From the NCBI GenBank assembly GCA_013396655.1, contig WBMV01004353.1, positions 1,082,418-1,146,417 of the forward strand: 64,000 nucleotides of DNA, given 5' to 3'. This stretch comes from Campylorhamphus procurvoides. Taxonomy: Eukaryota > Chordata > Aves > Passeriformes > Dendrocolaptidae. Both the position numbers and the translations under genes were made by a program. Under the pieces are notes generated by a model. The model saw only the letters and a program-made list of their open reading frames with translations, made no database searches and was not told the DNA's origin. The first letter of the stretch is position 1. Each line of letters starts with the position of its first letter. This document shows positions 34,582 to 47,859 of the stretch, piece after piece.

Positions 34582-37500
34582 GTATGAAATGCAGAGCCCA
34601 GCAATCACAACATGTGTTTTGCCAAGAGGTGGCCAACACAACACTCCAGGTGTCAACCAAGTTGACCTTGTTGTATGGCATGTGGTTATTTGGATAAATG
34701 AGTATTATGTACTGCTGATGCATGTTGCTTTAAAGGAAAAAAACCCACAAAACCACACCATTCCTAAATCCTTTTTGTTTATACGTGGAAAATAATGAGC
34801 ATAAACTTTAATAAGTACCAAATTCACATGCAGCTCTACTGCATATAAAACATTCCTGCCTATGCAAGAATAGTTAGCCTCTCATAAATAGGTATTTAGT
34901 AATTTGTCATTGCTATCCATAAACTGACCTGTATACTTTGTGTCACACTCAAGTAACATGATGTTAAAGGCACAAGAGTATTTTCTTGCGTTGAAATTAT
35001 AATGTCTGGGAATATAAGAAACTGTTTTGGTAACTCTCAACACAGAAAGAGCTTCTTTCATCTTCGAGGCAAACCAGCTGAAGTCCTGCAGAAGCAGAGA
35101 TGATAAACCAAGACACTTGTTCCAGTTAGGGACATAATTTGATGCAGTTATGACTCATATTTTTTACCTAATGGAATGGTTTATCTGTTAGGAAATTACT
35201 GTTTTCCTTCCTCTGAGCAGGGTGGGAAGAGGTGGTAGAGATAGGGGACCACTGTGCACCTGATGCATCCCTGAAGTTGTGGTAAGGCAGAAATTACCCC
35301 CAAACTAACAGACCAAATCTCACCTTTGTTTAGTACCACACTTTTTATCCTTTTCTGCTGCCACTTATTATTAGCATACTCTCTTTTCCCAGGAATGAAA
35401 AGGGAAATGGAATAATGAATATACCATGTACCCAAACACACAGTTTCACTGTATCTTTACCAAACAAGCAACTGTCATTTTACAAAAATGCCATGTTCAG
35501 GGTCTAACAAATACTATCACGCTTTGTGTTTGTCATTGCATTATAGTTGAGAAAAAAAAGGAGTTCCAGCTGAAATTTCTTTATGATTGAAGCAGACACA
35601 TGCAGAATTACCAGGATTTAAAAGTCTAGGAAGTCTAGGATTATCTCATCAGATCTGTGAAACAGATCACTCACAGAAACCTTGGGTGTAAAAATCAGTT
35701 TTTGATTAAAAACTATATTGCTGTCACTTTGGAACTTTATGGGCAGGCAAGGGTGTGCCCAGTCACTCTGCTGTGAAGCTGCTGCCTGTGGGACAGGTTG
35801 CACAGACAAACACAGAGTTTTGGTCTTATACCAGCTCTTTTGAACTGCGTGCTGTGAGACTGAGGGCAATGAATCACTGAAACTACAAGTGCATATTAAT
35901 TCTTCTAGTTTGTTAGTAACTCTCCCATCCCAACTTAACTCTCCTGGCTTAACTCCTAAACAACCTTCCCATCCCTTACAGGCACGGTCATGTTTCTTTT
36001 TAATCTTTTCAGCAGAGAGCACTGAAGAACGCACTGAATACGATACAACCTTGGCCGAGCATCTAGCAGAAAAATACTCTAACTCTACCTACTACCAAGA
36101 AACAAAAGCACAATTAGAGAACATTTCTTTGGGAAATAAAAAGAAAACAAAATCAGTTTTTCGACAAATCACATATGCCAATTCCTTCTTTCATCAGCTC
36201 AAATGGGTGTCCAGGCGTACATTTAAAAATCTGATAGGAAACCCACAAGCTTCCATAGCTCAGGTAATGCTATTTGTATCTATTGTTTTGGGTTATATTT
36301 TGAATTTATTGGACTCCTGTATTATTAGGTAAGTCACTGGGATGGTTTTGCCTCTTGTTATTTTGGCTGTAGTATCTGAATGAAGAAAGAGTGTTCAAGG
36401 TCTGGGAATCTGATTCAGTAGAAGGTGTCCTGAATGTTCCCAATTGGGTAACATTCAGGACTGTTCAGTAATTAATTCTGGACTACTGAAAGACTTTGGG
36501 AGGCAGAATCTTTTCCAGCAGGATATTCTGCTGCTCCTGGCCAGCAACACATTATGTCCCAAGGAGTTTCACATATTTGCTCATGAATATTCTTTAGACT
36601 TGATTCTAATTGTCCAGGCTTGGCACTGTGGGGTTTGGCCTCCAATGTTCTCCCCTGCCAGGAAAAGCTGACAGACTACACTTGGGTACTTAATTAACCT
36701 TCAGCACAAAATGAAGTGCTGGCAGTCGGCAAAAATATTTTCACAGTCTGCTAATGTGCATGCTGTGTTGTCATTTCACTGTCCATATTGGCAATGACGT
36801 CTTCTGGATAAGATGTGATGAAGGCCACAATGGGGTCTAACACCCAGCACAAAAGATAAGCATGTTCTACTTGACTGGCCCTGTTAGAGCTGCTTTTTCA
36901 GGAGAATCAACACCAAAAGTGTTGACTTCTTCAAAGCCGTACATTGCCTTCAAAAATAAAGAATGTCTGGCTGGCCTTTGCAGAATGACTAATCCTCAGG
37001 AATCCCCTAATTCATGGGCCAAATTCTGCAGTCACAGCACCACCAAAACTCCCAATTCTCCGCAGTTCTAGGGGAGGCACTAGAAAAATTGGTCTGGATC
37101 CAGGGATATAAATTATCTTTATCATGGTTTTTATAATGAATGAAAAAAATGGCCAGTGGGGAGGGGAAATGAGTCCAGAGTCCAGAAGGTTAAAAGACTT
37201 TGAGTATGTGTGTGTGTCTGTATGTTGATACTATGGAGATCCTTAATAATTGCTTTGTAAAAGCTTGACCTTGTGACAAGAATTAGGCTCTCGAGGATCT
37301 CCTAATACCCCAAGGTTAATAGTCCTGACTTGTTTCTCACAATCTCTTCTATCTCCCCACCCTCATTAGGGATGGATTTGACCAGCATTCTTTTAGTGGT
37401 ACACGGCCCGTTAAGCCTTTTTTTCATTAATCTGCTCCAAATTGGTCTTGAAATGATCCCTGCTTTCCCCTGCAATTGGCTTAGGAGCTGAATTAGCCCT

Positions 37501-40500
37501 GACATTTGCTCCTTTCGGCAGGATCTTAGCAATAGGGTACCACGGATCAAGGGGTTTATGGTGTTAAGATTCATGCATTGCTCGGGCTTAAAGATGACAG
37601 GACTGCCTGATACCATCAGTTTCCTGAGATTTTTGTCATTTGCATTTAGCATTTAAAATATGTGATGCACACGCTTCAGTCCTCTTCCTTGAGGCAAGTG
37701 TTATCTTTGCCATGTAAATTGTGTTAGACTGTAAATATCAGCGCATCTATAGTCCAATTGTGGTATCTTGTTAAAGGCAATCTCAAGAATAAGATGTGTG
37801 ATAGAGCCCAGCAATTACACACTGTGGAACATGAAAATAAACTGTCTTCCTCAGCCTGGCAGTCAGGAAAGAGTGATTGCCCAGCTCCAAGTAGCCTTGA
37901 GATGTCTGTAGAGAAATCCCCACACTGCAAAGGTGTGGTCAGCCCTAGAGCTGAAGTGACTCTTGTCACTTGGCAGCAGATGTGGAGTCACTGTCTGTCC
38001 AAAGGATGATGAATGGTGGAGAGCATCAGTAGGGAGAGAGGAGAAATATTGCAATTGTGTTAAGTAACTTAATCATGACACCCAAGAATGACTGCAACAG
38101 GTTGCTAACACCCCATCAGCCCACTTTCCAGCTTGGGCAGCTTTTCTGCTTTCTGAAAATGCTTCTTGTCAATCTACACTCACCTTCTACATATTTCATT
38201 AAAAAAAACTACCGAAGTTTTGAAGCAACAAGGATGATACTTTTCTGCTTGTTTTTTTCCCCATTTAGGTTTGTGTTACAGCTTTACTGGGACTGATTGT
38301 AGGTGCCATTTTCTTTGGACTTAAAGAGGACTCCAGTGGACTACAGAACAGGTTAGTCAGTTTAGGTAATGGAAATTCAAAAATTTGACTTAAAGCTCTA
38401 CCTCTTTAAAGCAAATGCTTCCCTTCACATCAATAAGGCCAAGCCTGTGTCAGTAACTTGGCAGTGAGGATGTTCTTTGGTCCCCAGCAAGGTCCCTGCA
38501 GAACTGAGAAGGGGATGCAGTTCTGCCCTGCCATGCTGGAAGCTGGACAAGCAGTTTGGGCAAAGTAATGCTGCTTCTGTAGGATGACACTTTTCAGTGC
38601 CAGTCAGGCTGCTAAAAGTGCTGAAGAGCAGACATCATATTAAAAAGGCTTAATTCAGCATGGAAGCACTTCAACTTATTTTCCACAAAGATTTTCGCAA
38701 AATAAAAGGAATAAAGATTAAAATATACAGACTTGGCCACATAAACATAGGTAACTAAAGCTTTAATCTTGCATCTGTTTCTATATACACACTTGAATTT
38801 ACCAGCAGTAAGTCAGAAGGTGCACCTAAAGCTAGATTTTCAAATTATCCTGGTCTGTGTGTGGTTTGGACTGCTGTATGTACATAACCTGACACATGAT
38901 TTTGCAACTATGAAACCTCTGGGTTGTTAGTCCTGAAACACTTCATAGCATTTACTTCAAAAATGGCCCAGTTTTAAATTGGGTATGAAGTGCCTTAAAT
39001 TTCAGTGGAAAAGGTGAAAACTACTTCTCACATTGCTTACTCAGTTCCTCACAGTTTGCATCAGACCAATGTCTCACAATCTGAGAATTTTTAACATGTC
39101 AGGAAATTGCATAAGAAACTGCATCAGAGAATGTACTATTCTTGCATGCCAAAAACAAGTACTGACTGTGCCATGTCTACTTCTGGCTTGTTAGAGACTC
39201 GGTCTTGTAACCAAGCCTTTTCCTGTGGAATTTGGGATGGGAGGTCACATACTGACAAACTTCAGGCACTACAGTTGGATTTACATATGCAATAGTGGAA
39301 GCACTACATTTACATCACATTTTTAACACTGTTTTGCTTTTTGTAGAGTGGGTGCAATGTTCTTTCTGACCACCAACCAGTGTTTCAGCAGCATCTCAGC
39401 TATTGAACTCTTCGTGGTGGAAAAAAAGATATTTATGTAAGTAAAACATACCAAAAGGTTATCAGGCACTCCTGTTAGAAAGTGAGTTGGGCTGCCCGAC
39501 TGTAGCTAATTGTTATTTAAGTACACCTAATGCAGAGCTTTCAAGTTATTTCACTGATAGTGCTCATTGCAAATGTGCTCTTTTAGCCTGTGAGTTGCCT
39601 GCAAATCCCCCAAACAGTAGCTGTGATCACAAATAGTTCAGAGATTAAAATTATTGGCAAAACCCCTGAATATTCAGTTTTGGTATTGATTAATAAGTTT
39701 GCGACTTGCTAGTGAGGGTAGTAAATACTATCTAACTAGATTCTTTAAAGCTATGCATATTACACTGTATAAAAAATGAAAATTACTTAAACTTTACCCT
39801 GTCTGTTAACATGACACATGCATTTACTAAAAATCATGTACACAAGCACCCATCTTCATTTGCACATGAGAATGCCACCAGTACTGTAGTGTGTGGCTTA
39901 CTGGACATTCACATTATAGCCTAACTATGAAAGATTTTTTTCCAGTTTGAGCTAGAATTCATTTATTTCATCCAGGTGAAAATAATCACACTGTCTTTTA
40001 GTGATGACATTTGTAGTATGCTGTACATCCCTCTGTGTTCCAGACATGAGTATATCAGTGGATACTACAGAACATCTGCCTATTTCATCGCAAAGCTGAT
40101 GGCTGACTTAATACCCATAAGGACTATGCCAAGCATCATCTTCACCTGTATAGTTTACTTCATGTTAGGCAAGTATGGTCTCTTACAGTCGCATTACAAC
40201 CCCAAACCCCCTCAGTAAATCCACATGGAACATGTATTTTATAGATGTGTATGTGTACATACATATTTATATAGGCTAAAGCACTGCCTTGGCACAGCAA
40301 TCATTACTGCCAGTTGCTTTTAGCACATCATGTTGTTTTCTACAGAAAAGAAACACTTTCAAAAATTTAAGCATTCATCACAGAATCTGTGGCATTTCAT
40401 CTCCACTGTCCCTAGAAGGAAGCATGACTTGACCATTATTGCATGGGTTTGTTTTATTCCTTTCCATCTATGGCCATCTTAAACTTCTGATGACTTTTAC

Positions 40501-43500
40501 AAGATACTTTTCCAATCCCTGCAAGAACACCTAATATAAAAAGATGTGGTAAAAGATCTTAATATGGTTCAAACTAGTATCAACTTATTTTTGGTGAGAT
40601 GCCTTCTGATTTGAAAGTTGCTGGCACAAACTTTTACAACCCTAGAACACCATGAAATGTCGTCCTTAAAACATGTCTCCAGCAGACCATTTTCCTTCAG
40701 TAAGGTTTCAGGTGATGACATCCTTCTGGGATGTCCCAAAAGCTTGAAAGTACAAGCAACACCTAAAAATAATGACAGTCTGCTTTGGTCTAAGTTTTTT
40801 CCCCTAAGGAATAGGAAACAAGGCCACATCAGCAAGAAGCTCTCAGACTGGGAAACTGGAGTGAGATACCCCTTGCTACCAAATCCATAGCCACCAGAAG
40901 TCTACTAGGCCCTTTAAGAGAGCACTGCTGGAAACCAGTGAAATGCTGCACAGCTGCTGCTCGTGGAAGCACACTAGAAATGTCTCCTTTGACAGACAGC
41001 TTGAAGCCCCAGTGAAGCCAACACTTGGGATGTGTGGAGTACAGTCCTTTTACCTCTGCCCATTCTGCCATCTCCAGTGTTACTGCAGTTTAGGTCATAC
41101 TACTTATTCTTCCTGTCCTCTGCTGTCAGGGCACACACACACAGCCTGGCACAAGATGCCACAGAAGGCATTTTGGGTCTTGGTGATGTAGCCCATGCTA
41201 TCAAAGTGTATTCCGTAGGCAGGACACACCACAGAAGTCAGGATAGTGTTCAGCTTATCACAGAGCTTCTGGCACGATCATACTGAAACCCTTCTTGTTC
41301 TGATCTTTAAGGTTTGAAACCAACAGCAGGAGCCTTCTTTACAATGATGTTTACCCTTATGATGGTGTCCTACACAGCCACTTCTATGGCACTAGCCATT
41401 GCAGCAGGACAGAGCGTGGTCGCTGTAGCAAACCTACTCATGACTATCACATTTGTTTTTATGATTGTGAGTAGCATTATTCAGTTTTCTAGACTGAATC
41501 CTGAAATCCTAAAAGTGATGAAACCTAGAAATCCTACTAGCAGAGAGTTCAGCTGAATTCTGCAAAAAGACTGATAAGGTCGAGTGTGTCAAATATCCTG
41601 ATTTGTCTGATTTGAGTATTCTGATGCTGTGTGGTTGAATATTCTGATTTGTTCTTTGAATGAATGAGAGCTCCGGGTGGGCTGGGGGGGGTTGGGTGTG
41701 AGATGAGGGGAGAATGGCTCCTTTGCCCTCTTCTCTGTGGCTCTGGCAACCAGCAACCTGCCTTGAAAGCAGAAAAGCCACCTGGAGCTCCATTTTCTTC
41801 TTCTGCCCTTAGCTTTGCAGGAGATGAGTTTATCTGGCTGAGAACGTGACCTGCAGCCTCCTGCTCTCTGACACCACTACCCCAGCTGTTCTCCTCAGCT
41901 GCAGAGCCCACATTTGGGCAGGTTAGAACCAGACAACACACAAACAGCCAGGAAGCACAGGGGATTTAATGCCCAGGGTAAAGCATTCCCTGTTACTTAC
42001 TTCAGGAGAAGGACCTGGGGTTATGGCCCAAAGCTGGATAACAGAAATTATTCCTTCCCTCTCCCTTGTTCTTCCACTGGAAGATTTTCTTCCTCTAGAA
42101 ATGCTTCCCCACTCACTTTATCTGAAGAAGCAGTGTCAGGAGCTAGAGAAGAACACATTAGGACAGCATGTAATTTGTAGTTTGCTTTTGGTTGTTGTTG
42201 TGGCTTCTTTGTAATTCTTGTCTCTAGCTTTTCTCTGGGTTGCTGGTCAATCTCACAAGTGTCCTGTCCTGGCTCTCCTGGCTCAAATACTTAAGCATCC
42301 CTCGATATGGACTGACAGTAAGTGATGTATTTTCCTGTGTACAGACTAGGAAAAGATTTGATAGAAAGGAGTATCTTTACTCATGATAAAGAAAACTTCA
42401 GACTTTTTATGGGCTAGTGAGCAAAAGGAAAGCTAATTAAGTAGAGCAACCTCAGAGCATAGTGCAGTATCTTGAAATAAGAAAGGCTTCTCATCAACCA
42501 GCACCCACTGCTGCCTAGAAGAGCTCATTTCTGTAACCTGGAAACACCTCATATGAGAGAACAACTACATGCAGTGCAATGTAGCTGGGCAAAACCAATA
42601 CAAAGGAAAGAACAATATTATCACTTAAAAAAAGGGAAAAGAAATTAAATTCTTCTCTTTTGCATCACTCAAACGAAAGCTTTTCAAGCTAAAGCTTTTT
42701 TCCTAATTTTTGGAAATTTAGGCTAGGGTGATATTTTGCAGGGAAATTTGGGCTTTACTATGCCTGTGCAGAAATAGTCTGTGGCAAAAGGTGGTAAAGC
42801 CTGCTGTTGTGTATGCTTGACAGGCTGCACACATTCCTTTCTTAAAAGAAAAAGAACCATGCTGCTCAGCTTCAAAATGAGAATTTGGCCAACATAAAAG
42901 TGATACCCTCAGATTTTTAGAATAAATTTTAATCACATTATATCTCATCCTGTTAATGTGTCATTCCTTTGCCTACTAATTTCTGTTGTCATTGTTTCCT
43001 TTATTTTAAAAGGCTTTGGAAATCAATGAATTGAAGGGTCTGAACTTTTGCGGCGGTAACGACACAGTTTCAAGCAGCAACAGTAGCTGTCCACAGATGG
43101 GCCAGATGTGAGTATTTTAGTACACTGAAATGGATCCCACCATCAGTAACTTCCAAAGGCCTAGAACATCAGTCTAAGTATCAGAGGTATGCGCTGATGA
43201 CCAGAAGAATCTCAGAGTTTTTATATAGAAAATGAAGTTTTTGACTGAGTTTTTGCATTCTATCTGCATAGAACATTCTGCCTGGTGTCATATTTAGTAT
43301 TTATAACACTAGTAATATCTGGCATCATGTTTCTGCCTCTCCTTCAAACTGCATTTACTGAAAGACTTGCACACACACTGCAATTTTACAGCCTCACAAA
43401 ATCCATTTCCCCTTCCAATAAGAAATAGGAGCTACCAGAAAAATAAATACACAAATAAAAAATAAACCAGTAACATACAGCTGGTGTTTGCTTGACCTGC

Positions 43501-43744
43501 TATGCACATGAAATCACTCTACAACTTCTAGGGATCTTCCTAGATACCTCAAACTGACAAAGTTTATAAATGTGTGTGTGTATTTATCTTTAGGATATGT
43601 ACTGGAGACGCCTATCTGAAAAGTCAAGGCATTGATGCAAGTACCTGGGGCCTGTGGCAGAATCACTTGGCTCTTGCCTGCATGTCACTAATATTCCTCA
43701 CCATTGCGTACCTGAAACTGCACTTCATGAAGAAATTCTCTTAA
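29837..43744 (+). CDS. ABCG2: ABCG2, ATP-binding cassette half-transporter (breast cancer resistance protein)
   Basis: Fifteen coding exons join in phase to 1989 nt and 662 residues (human: 655): 29837-30042, 31022-31081, 31553-31667, 32781-32933, 33351-33508, 33885-34036, 34477-34581, 36013-36263, 38269-38351, 39347-39436, 40044-40168, 41312-41466, 42228-42317, 43013-43107, 43594-43744. The start has a strong context (A at -3, G at +4). The fold is reversed, with the nucleotide-binding domain first and the membrane domain after it. As a homodimer at the plasma membrane, the family exports urate, porphyrins, sulphated steroids and many drugs. All catalytic motifs and the extracellular cysteines are present, so the gene looks functional. 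The start exon is preceded by 7 nt of UTR, consistent with a non-coding exon upstream. All introns are GT-AG except that after 40168, which is GC-AG. The gene converges on PKD2, as in mammals. Confidence 0.97.
36427..36461. repeat. Near-perfect palindrome in an ABCG2 intron
   Basis: GTCCTGAATGTT (36427-36438) and its complement AACATTCAGGAC (36450-36461) flank the inner palindrome CCCAATTGGG plus one unpaired T. The 35-bp structure can form a long hairpin. It lies 160 bp after the exon ending at 36263. Confidence 0.9.
37158..37665 (-). repeat. ~500-bp element, copy A, in an ABCG2 intron
   Basis: This segment recurs at about 47860-48368 in the same orientation. Between 37201 and 37614 I count one base difference (37293). 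Homology fades at the left near GGGAAATGAGTCCAG and at the right near TTTAAAAYRTGTGA. Copy A has an extra 7-bp GTCCAGA. The minus strand holds an intact 116-codon frame (37302-37652, starting [11 protein letters not shown], ending SGLLTLGY). I recognise no domain. It is not CR1. It may be an unclassified interspersed repeat, a retrovirus-derived fragment or a local duplication. Confidence 0.85.
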
Positions 43745-44330
43745 AACCAGAAGGAAAGATGCAATTTCCACCGTTCCATGGTTTGATGAAACTGACTGTG
43801 CAACTGACTGATTATTTTTAAGAGGCTTTCCTTTGGACTTTTATGATTACATGAGTCAGCCATGTGAATGCCATCCTTGTATATTGTATTAGTTACTATT
43901 AATGTACTTGGCTGAAATGTCTAGCATGAGACTTTGCCACAAAAAGTGTACCACTATTAATTTCTTCAATGGACTGTTCAGTCTTTCTGCTCTCTCTAGC
44001 TATGAATTGGTTAAACACTAAAACTAATATTTAGTGGCTTAACCTGGAAAAAAAAATAGTCCCATACTTAATTAGCACCTACATTCACCAGCAAATAATT
44101 CAGTCCAAAGAGATGTATCAGGACACTTATCAGTCTCAGCTGCTTATATGGTCACAGCCTGTGTGAGACAGTGACAAAATTCTGTCCATCCCAGGGCACA
44201 TCTTGTTCCCTTTTCCATTTGGAAATCATTACTGCTCTAGAGTGTACATGATTGATGCCATCAAGTCTTTCCTACCACGGTCGAGTGGCACAAGCCCTGT
44301 TTTTTAAATAAAGGTAACTGTGTACTTTGC
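43745..44330 (+). other. ABCG2: ABCG2 3' UTR with poly(A) signal
   Basis: After the TAA at 43742-43744 the sequence runs about 560 nt to AATAAA at 44307-44312, the first such hexamer downstream of the stop. Cleavage is expected some 15-25 nt later. No repeat interrupts it. Confidence 0.7.
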
Positions 44331-44719
44331 CAGTTCGCATAATCCTTGTCCTGAAATTTGTGCTTCCTCTGCGTAGCTGCAAGTCATCTTCACTGTCTGT
44401 TATTGCTGCTGGCATGAGTTCTTAGTCTTTTTTATAGGGACCAATTTCAAGTGCATGACTAAACAGAATGGTGCCACATTCATATGGCTCCACAGATTGC
44501 AGCAATCCTTTCCTGGCAGGCCAGCTTTTCCCTGGCCATGTGCAGCAGTGCTGGCTTATCTCCTTTATCTGCAAGATTTTATCTGCAGTTATGCAGAGTA
44601 AATGCATTAAAATGCAGAGAAGGCAGCTTTACAGCTCTTTCTTGGGCTGTTAATCTTTGCCCTAGTTTGTGTAGGTCATACAAAAACAAATTTACAGAAC
44701 CTTATTTCTCTAGGAGGTT
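44331..44719. other. Intergenic between convergent genes
   Basis: No gene or named repeat seen. The open frames here overlap on both strands. Confidence 0.5.
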
Positions 44720-44998
44720 TAGAATCATAGAATATACTAGTTGGAAGGGACCCAACAAAGATTATCAAATCCAGGTCCTGGCTGTGCCCAGGACCATCCC
44801 CAAGAATCACACTGTGTGTCCAAGAGCATTGTCCAAATGCTTCTTGAGCTGTGTCAGTCTTGGTGCTGTGACCACTGCCCTGGGGAGTCTGTTCCAGTGT
44901 CTTTGTTAAACTTCACGTGGTTTGTGATTGCCCAGCCCTCTAACCTGTGTAGGTCTCTCTGCCAGGCCTTTCTGCCTTCTCTTACATCTCTCCTCCAA
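44720..44998 (-). repeat. CR1 LINE fragment with internal deletion, minus orientation
   Basis: It starts AGAATCATAGAATATACTAG and follows the CR1 3' end to CCCTGGGGAGTCTGTTCCAGTG at about 44900. There it jumps to TTTGTTAAACTTCACGTGG, a segment that in the 22253-23170 copy lies about 570 bp further on. The internal part is therefore deleted. Confidence 0.88.
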
Positions 44999-47629
44999 GG
45001 ATGGTTATAGTTCTACGTCTGTTACAAAAATTACCAAAGGCAGAGTGACAGAATCAAACAGCAGAACGAGTGAATGCTCTCCTGTCAGGAATACTTGGTT
45101 TAGAAGCAGTGGTGCAGACGTAGGACAATGACATGAGGCAGAGAAGTGAGGGTCAAGGAGAACAGGAAAGAACCTATATTGTCCCCCAGCTTCCCTTTGC
45201 AAGCCTTGCAATGAGTACCACAGGATGAGCCTTCCTGCACTTGCAACCTGGAGCTGTGCTCCGGAATATTCCTATGTGAGTTTCCAAATAAGGGACACAG
45301 GGACTGTGGAATAACATTTCAATCAGCCACTTACAGTGGGACTGCATGAGAGGAAACAGCATTGCAAATATAAATGAGATTTGTCACCCTGACAGAGATA
45401 CCTCCTTGCAGTGGAGTCCTTGCTCCAACTGAAGCTGTGAACTCAGACTCTCACAGTCTGTTTTTTGTAGTCAGACACGGGTTTTCTGCAGAAGCCACTG
45501 CTAATTTCCATATCATCTGCTATGAAATTGAGGTGTGGCATTGGCTACTGTTGAAAAAAGTAGATATTTTAATAAATATCAAGTAGGTATTTAAAAAAAC
45601 CCACGTTTATTACCCTTTTTTATTCAGCTTTGTCACAACTCTGCATAAGCATCCAACAAACGAACTGAAAAGATGAAATAGTTTAATGCAGATAAAATTA
45701 GAGATTCACAGACATAATAGCACACACTAAGTTAAATTTTCAATTTTCAAGTTAGCTTAGAAAGGGATTTTTGTACAGAAAGGTGTTGATAGACATGAAT
45801 TTTAGGGAAAAGACACATCATTGTAAGAACACATCTACAAATAAAATCACACACACATGAGATCCTCAATATTACAAAGAGCCGTAAAAACCAGGAAAAA
45901 CCTTACTTGATCATTAATATTTCTGAATTTGGTTATTTGAATGCACTCAGTTTTCAGAAAATAGGTTATGACCCTGTTAAACTTTAAAATCCTTCCACCA
46001 ACCCTTGCATTACAAAATAGCTCACTGTAAATTTACACTTTGGAAAAAGAACTTAAGTTGCTGCTGAAAATGAAATTCTATTCTTCCTAGATTATCAGGA
46101 AGTGGTCACCTTAAATCTCTACTGATAGATTCTCTACTTTTACACTGGTATGGCTGAACTATTAAGACTGACCTTATGTATTTCTGTGCATATAACTAAC
46201 AATTAGAACCAAATATGAATGAAATCATAGTTTTGTAGTATTCAGGCTTTTTATTAGCTCTTGACAGATTTGCATTTTACAGGACATCAGAATGGGCAGA
46301 CTTTCAGATGAACAAAATGAAGATACAACAATCCTGACTTTTTTTTCTGGGTATTATTACTGAAGACTCAGCTGCTGTGGCACTGAAAAATGGGGCAGGT
46401 AACAGTCCTTCCAGTAGGACCAAGTGGTTTCTGTACAGCAGCAGAACATTTCAGAGCCTGAGAATAAGCAACCATGTTACTTGCAGGATTTCCAGTAGAA
46501 TAATAAAATGTTTTTGTTAAAAATTTCTGAGGCTAGATTAGTTTTAATGCAAATTTAGAGGATACCTCTAAAAATCTGTATGAGACTTATATAGACTACA
46601 ACAGTAAACAAGCTGCCACAGCAGGCAGGGATTGTACATAAAGACATAAAACCAGCTACAGAATTCCTTTTGAAGATTTCTCCTCTTCTTAATGTTTGAC
46701 AGCATTTAAAAGCCTTCCAGCATGTAGCTTTGGTTATCTTTCTCATGAAAACATGAAAAAAATTGCAATTAATATTTTTTTGACTTTTTGTATTTGTACA
46801 AAGGAAACAGTGAGAAGATGACAGCAATGTGGTTATTCCAAAGAAATCAACAGAAATAGTCCAGGTCCTGGTATTACAGAGAAATGAAAGTGAATTAGAG
46901 AAGCTGCCTTTGGAGACAAACCCCAACATCATCACAGATTTAAAACTGCAGAACTCTACAACCCAGAAAGTTGTAGCTCATCCTCAATATTTCAGCATTT
47001 ACAGAGTTGTAAATATGATTACACAGACTTTGTTCTTATCTAAAAAAAACCCAGTTTTTAATATACAGCACTGGTTTCTGAGAAAGGAAGTACATTAAGC
47101 TAAACTCACATTTTGAACAGATTTTGACACAAAACTTCTAAACTTTTCTACTCATTTCAGCAGTTGGTCACTTAAAAGAATTTATTTACATAAAAAAAAC
47201 TATTTCTTCCTGCGCTGTCCAATACTTCGCTCTGTTTTTCACTCTGCAGAGAAGTTAACATTCTGTCTGTGTGATCTCATTATCACTGAAGTGGTCCGTG
47301 TGACCAGAGCAAACCCCAGAGTCGCTGCCCAGGAAGGATTCCCACTCAGCTCAATGAGAGGACAAGCTCTGCTCCTCCCACTGTTCAGCTCATTTGCTCC
47401 CTGTGATTTTGATGAGAATGTCCACACACTAATGAACTGACAGCAGCTCAGTGTAGCCATCAATCCATTATCTGAGCTCTGCAATGATGGAGTGAGATGT
47501 GTAAAATTCTGCACCTTAATTGCAAGAGCAGAAATTACAGTAGTAGTCACGTCAGACTTGCCTGTCACAATATAGGCTTTAAATAAAGATTTTAATTTTC
47601 TCTTTATATCCAGCATTCTACTTTACACA
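44999..47629. other. Intergenic between convergent genes
   Basis: About 2.6 kb, mostly AT-rich. The minus-strand frames of 126 and 125 codons (46555-46935 and 47239-47616) have no splice context or known domain. I see nothing I can name. Confidence 0.5.
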
Positions 47630-47727
47630 TTCAGGTGAGTGATGTCCCTGCCCATGGCAAGGGGATTGACACTAGGTGATCTTTTAAAGTGCCTTCTAAC
47701 CCAAGCCATTCTATGATTTTAGGATAT
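47630..47727 (+). repeat. CR1 LINE 3' end, plus orientation
   Basis: The block GTCCCTGCCCATGGCAAGGGG, then AACCCAAGCCATTCTATGATTTTAGGA, is the plus-sense CR1 tail. It is the only CR1 in plus orientation in the window. It is heavily truncated (about 100 bp) and ends in the characteristic ATTCTATG motif. Confidence 0.85.
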
Positions 47728-47859
47728 ATCTGGTTCTTCCCTTTTGTTTGGGACTGACTTGTACAATCAGATTGCTTGCACAAGCCACTAGACACATCAT
47801 CTCTATAGGAACTCTAACATGTACCTTTACTAATAATTAAAACCAGGGTGGGGAGGGTG

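Larger units (their letters stand above)
36013..43744 (+). other. ABCG2: ABCG2 exons for linker and membrane domain
   Basis: These eight exons encode about residues 317-662. They give GNPQASIAQ before the first helix, then membrane segments near 400-417, 430-450, 470-500, 505-530, 535-560 and 635-655. Arg484 in IPIRTMPS matches human Arg482, a residue that controls substrate choice. The last extracellular loop keeps three cysteines (594, 607, 615), matching human Cys592, Cys603 and Cys608. It has two N-glycosylation sequons, NDT and NSS. The acceptor of the first exon is a tandem CAGCAG, which may give two products differing by one codon. Confidence 0.93.

Noticed and set aside
36264..36332. 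Extension of the ABCG2 linker exon past 36263 to a stop at 36332
   Set aside because: The donor GTAATG at 36264 and the in-phase next exon ([17 protein letters not shown]) restore the vertebrate protein; the extension is intron read-through.
41467..41556. Extension of the ABCG2 exon past 41466 into intron
   Set aside because: GTGAGT at 41467 is a good donor and splicing to 42228 gives the conserved [11 protein letters not shown] segment.
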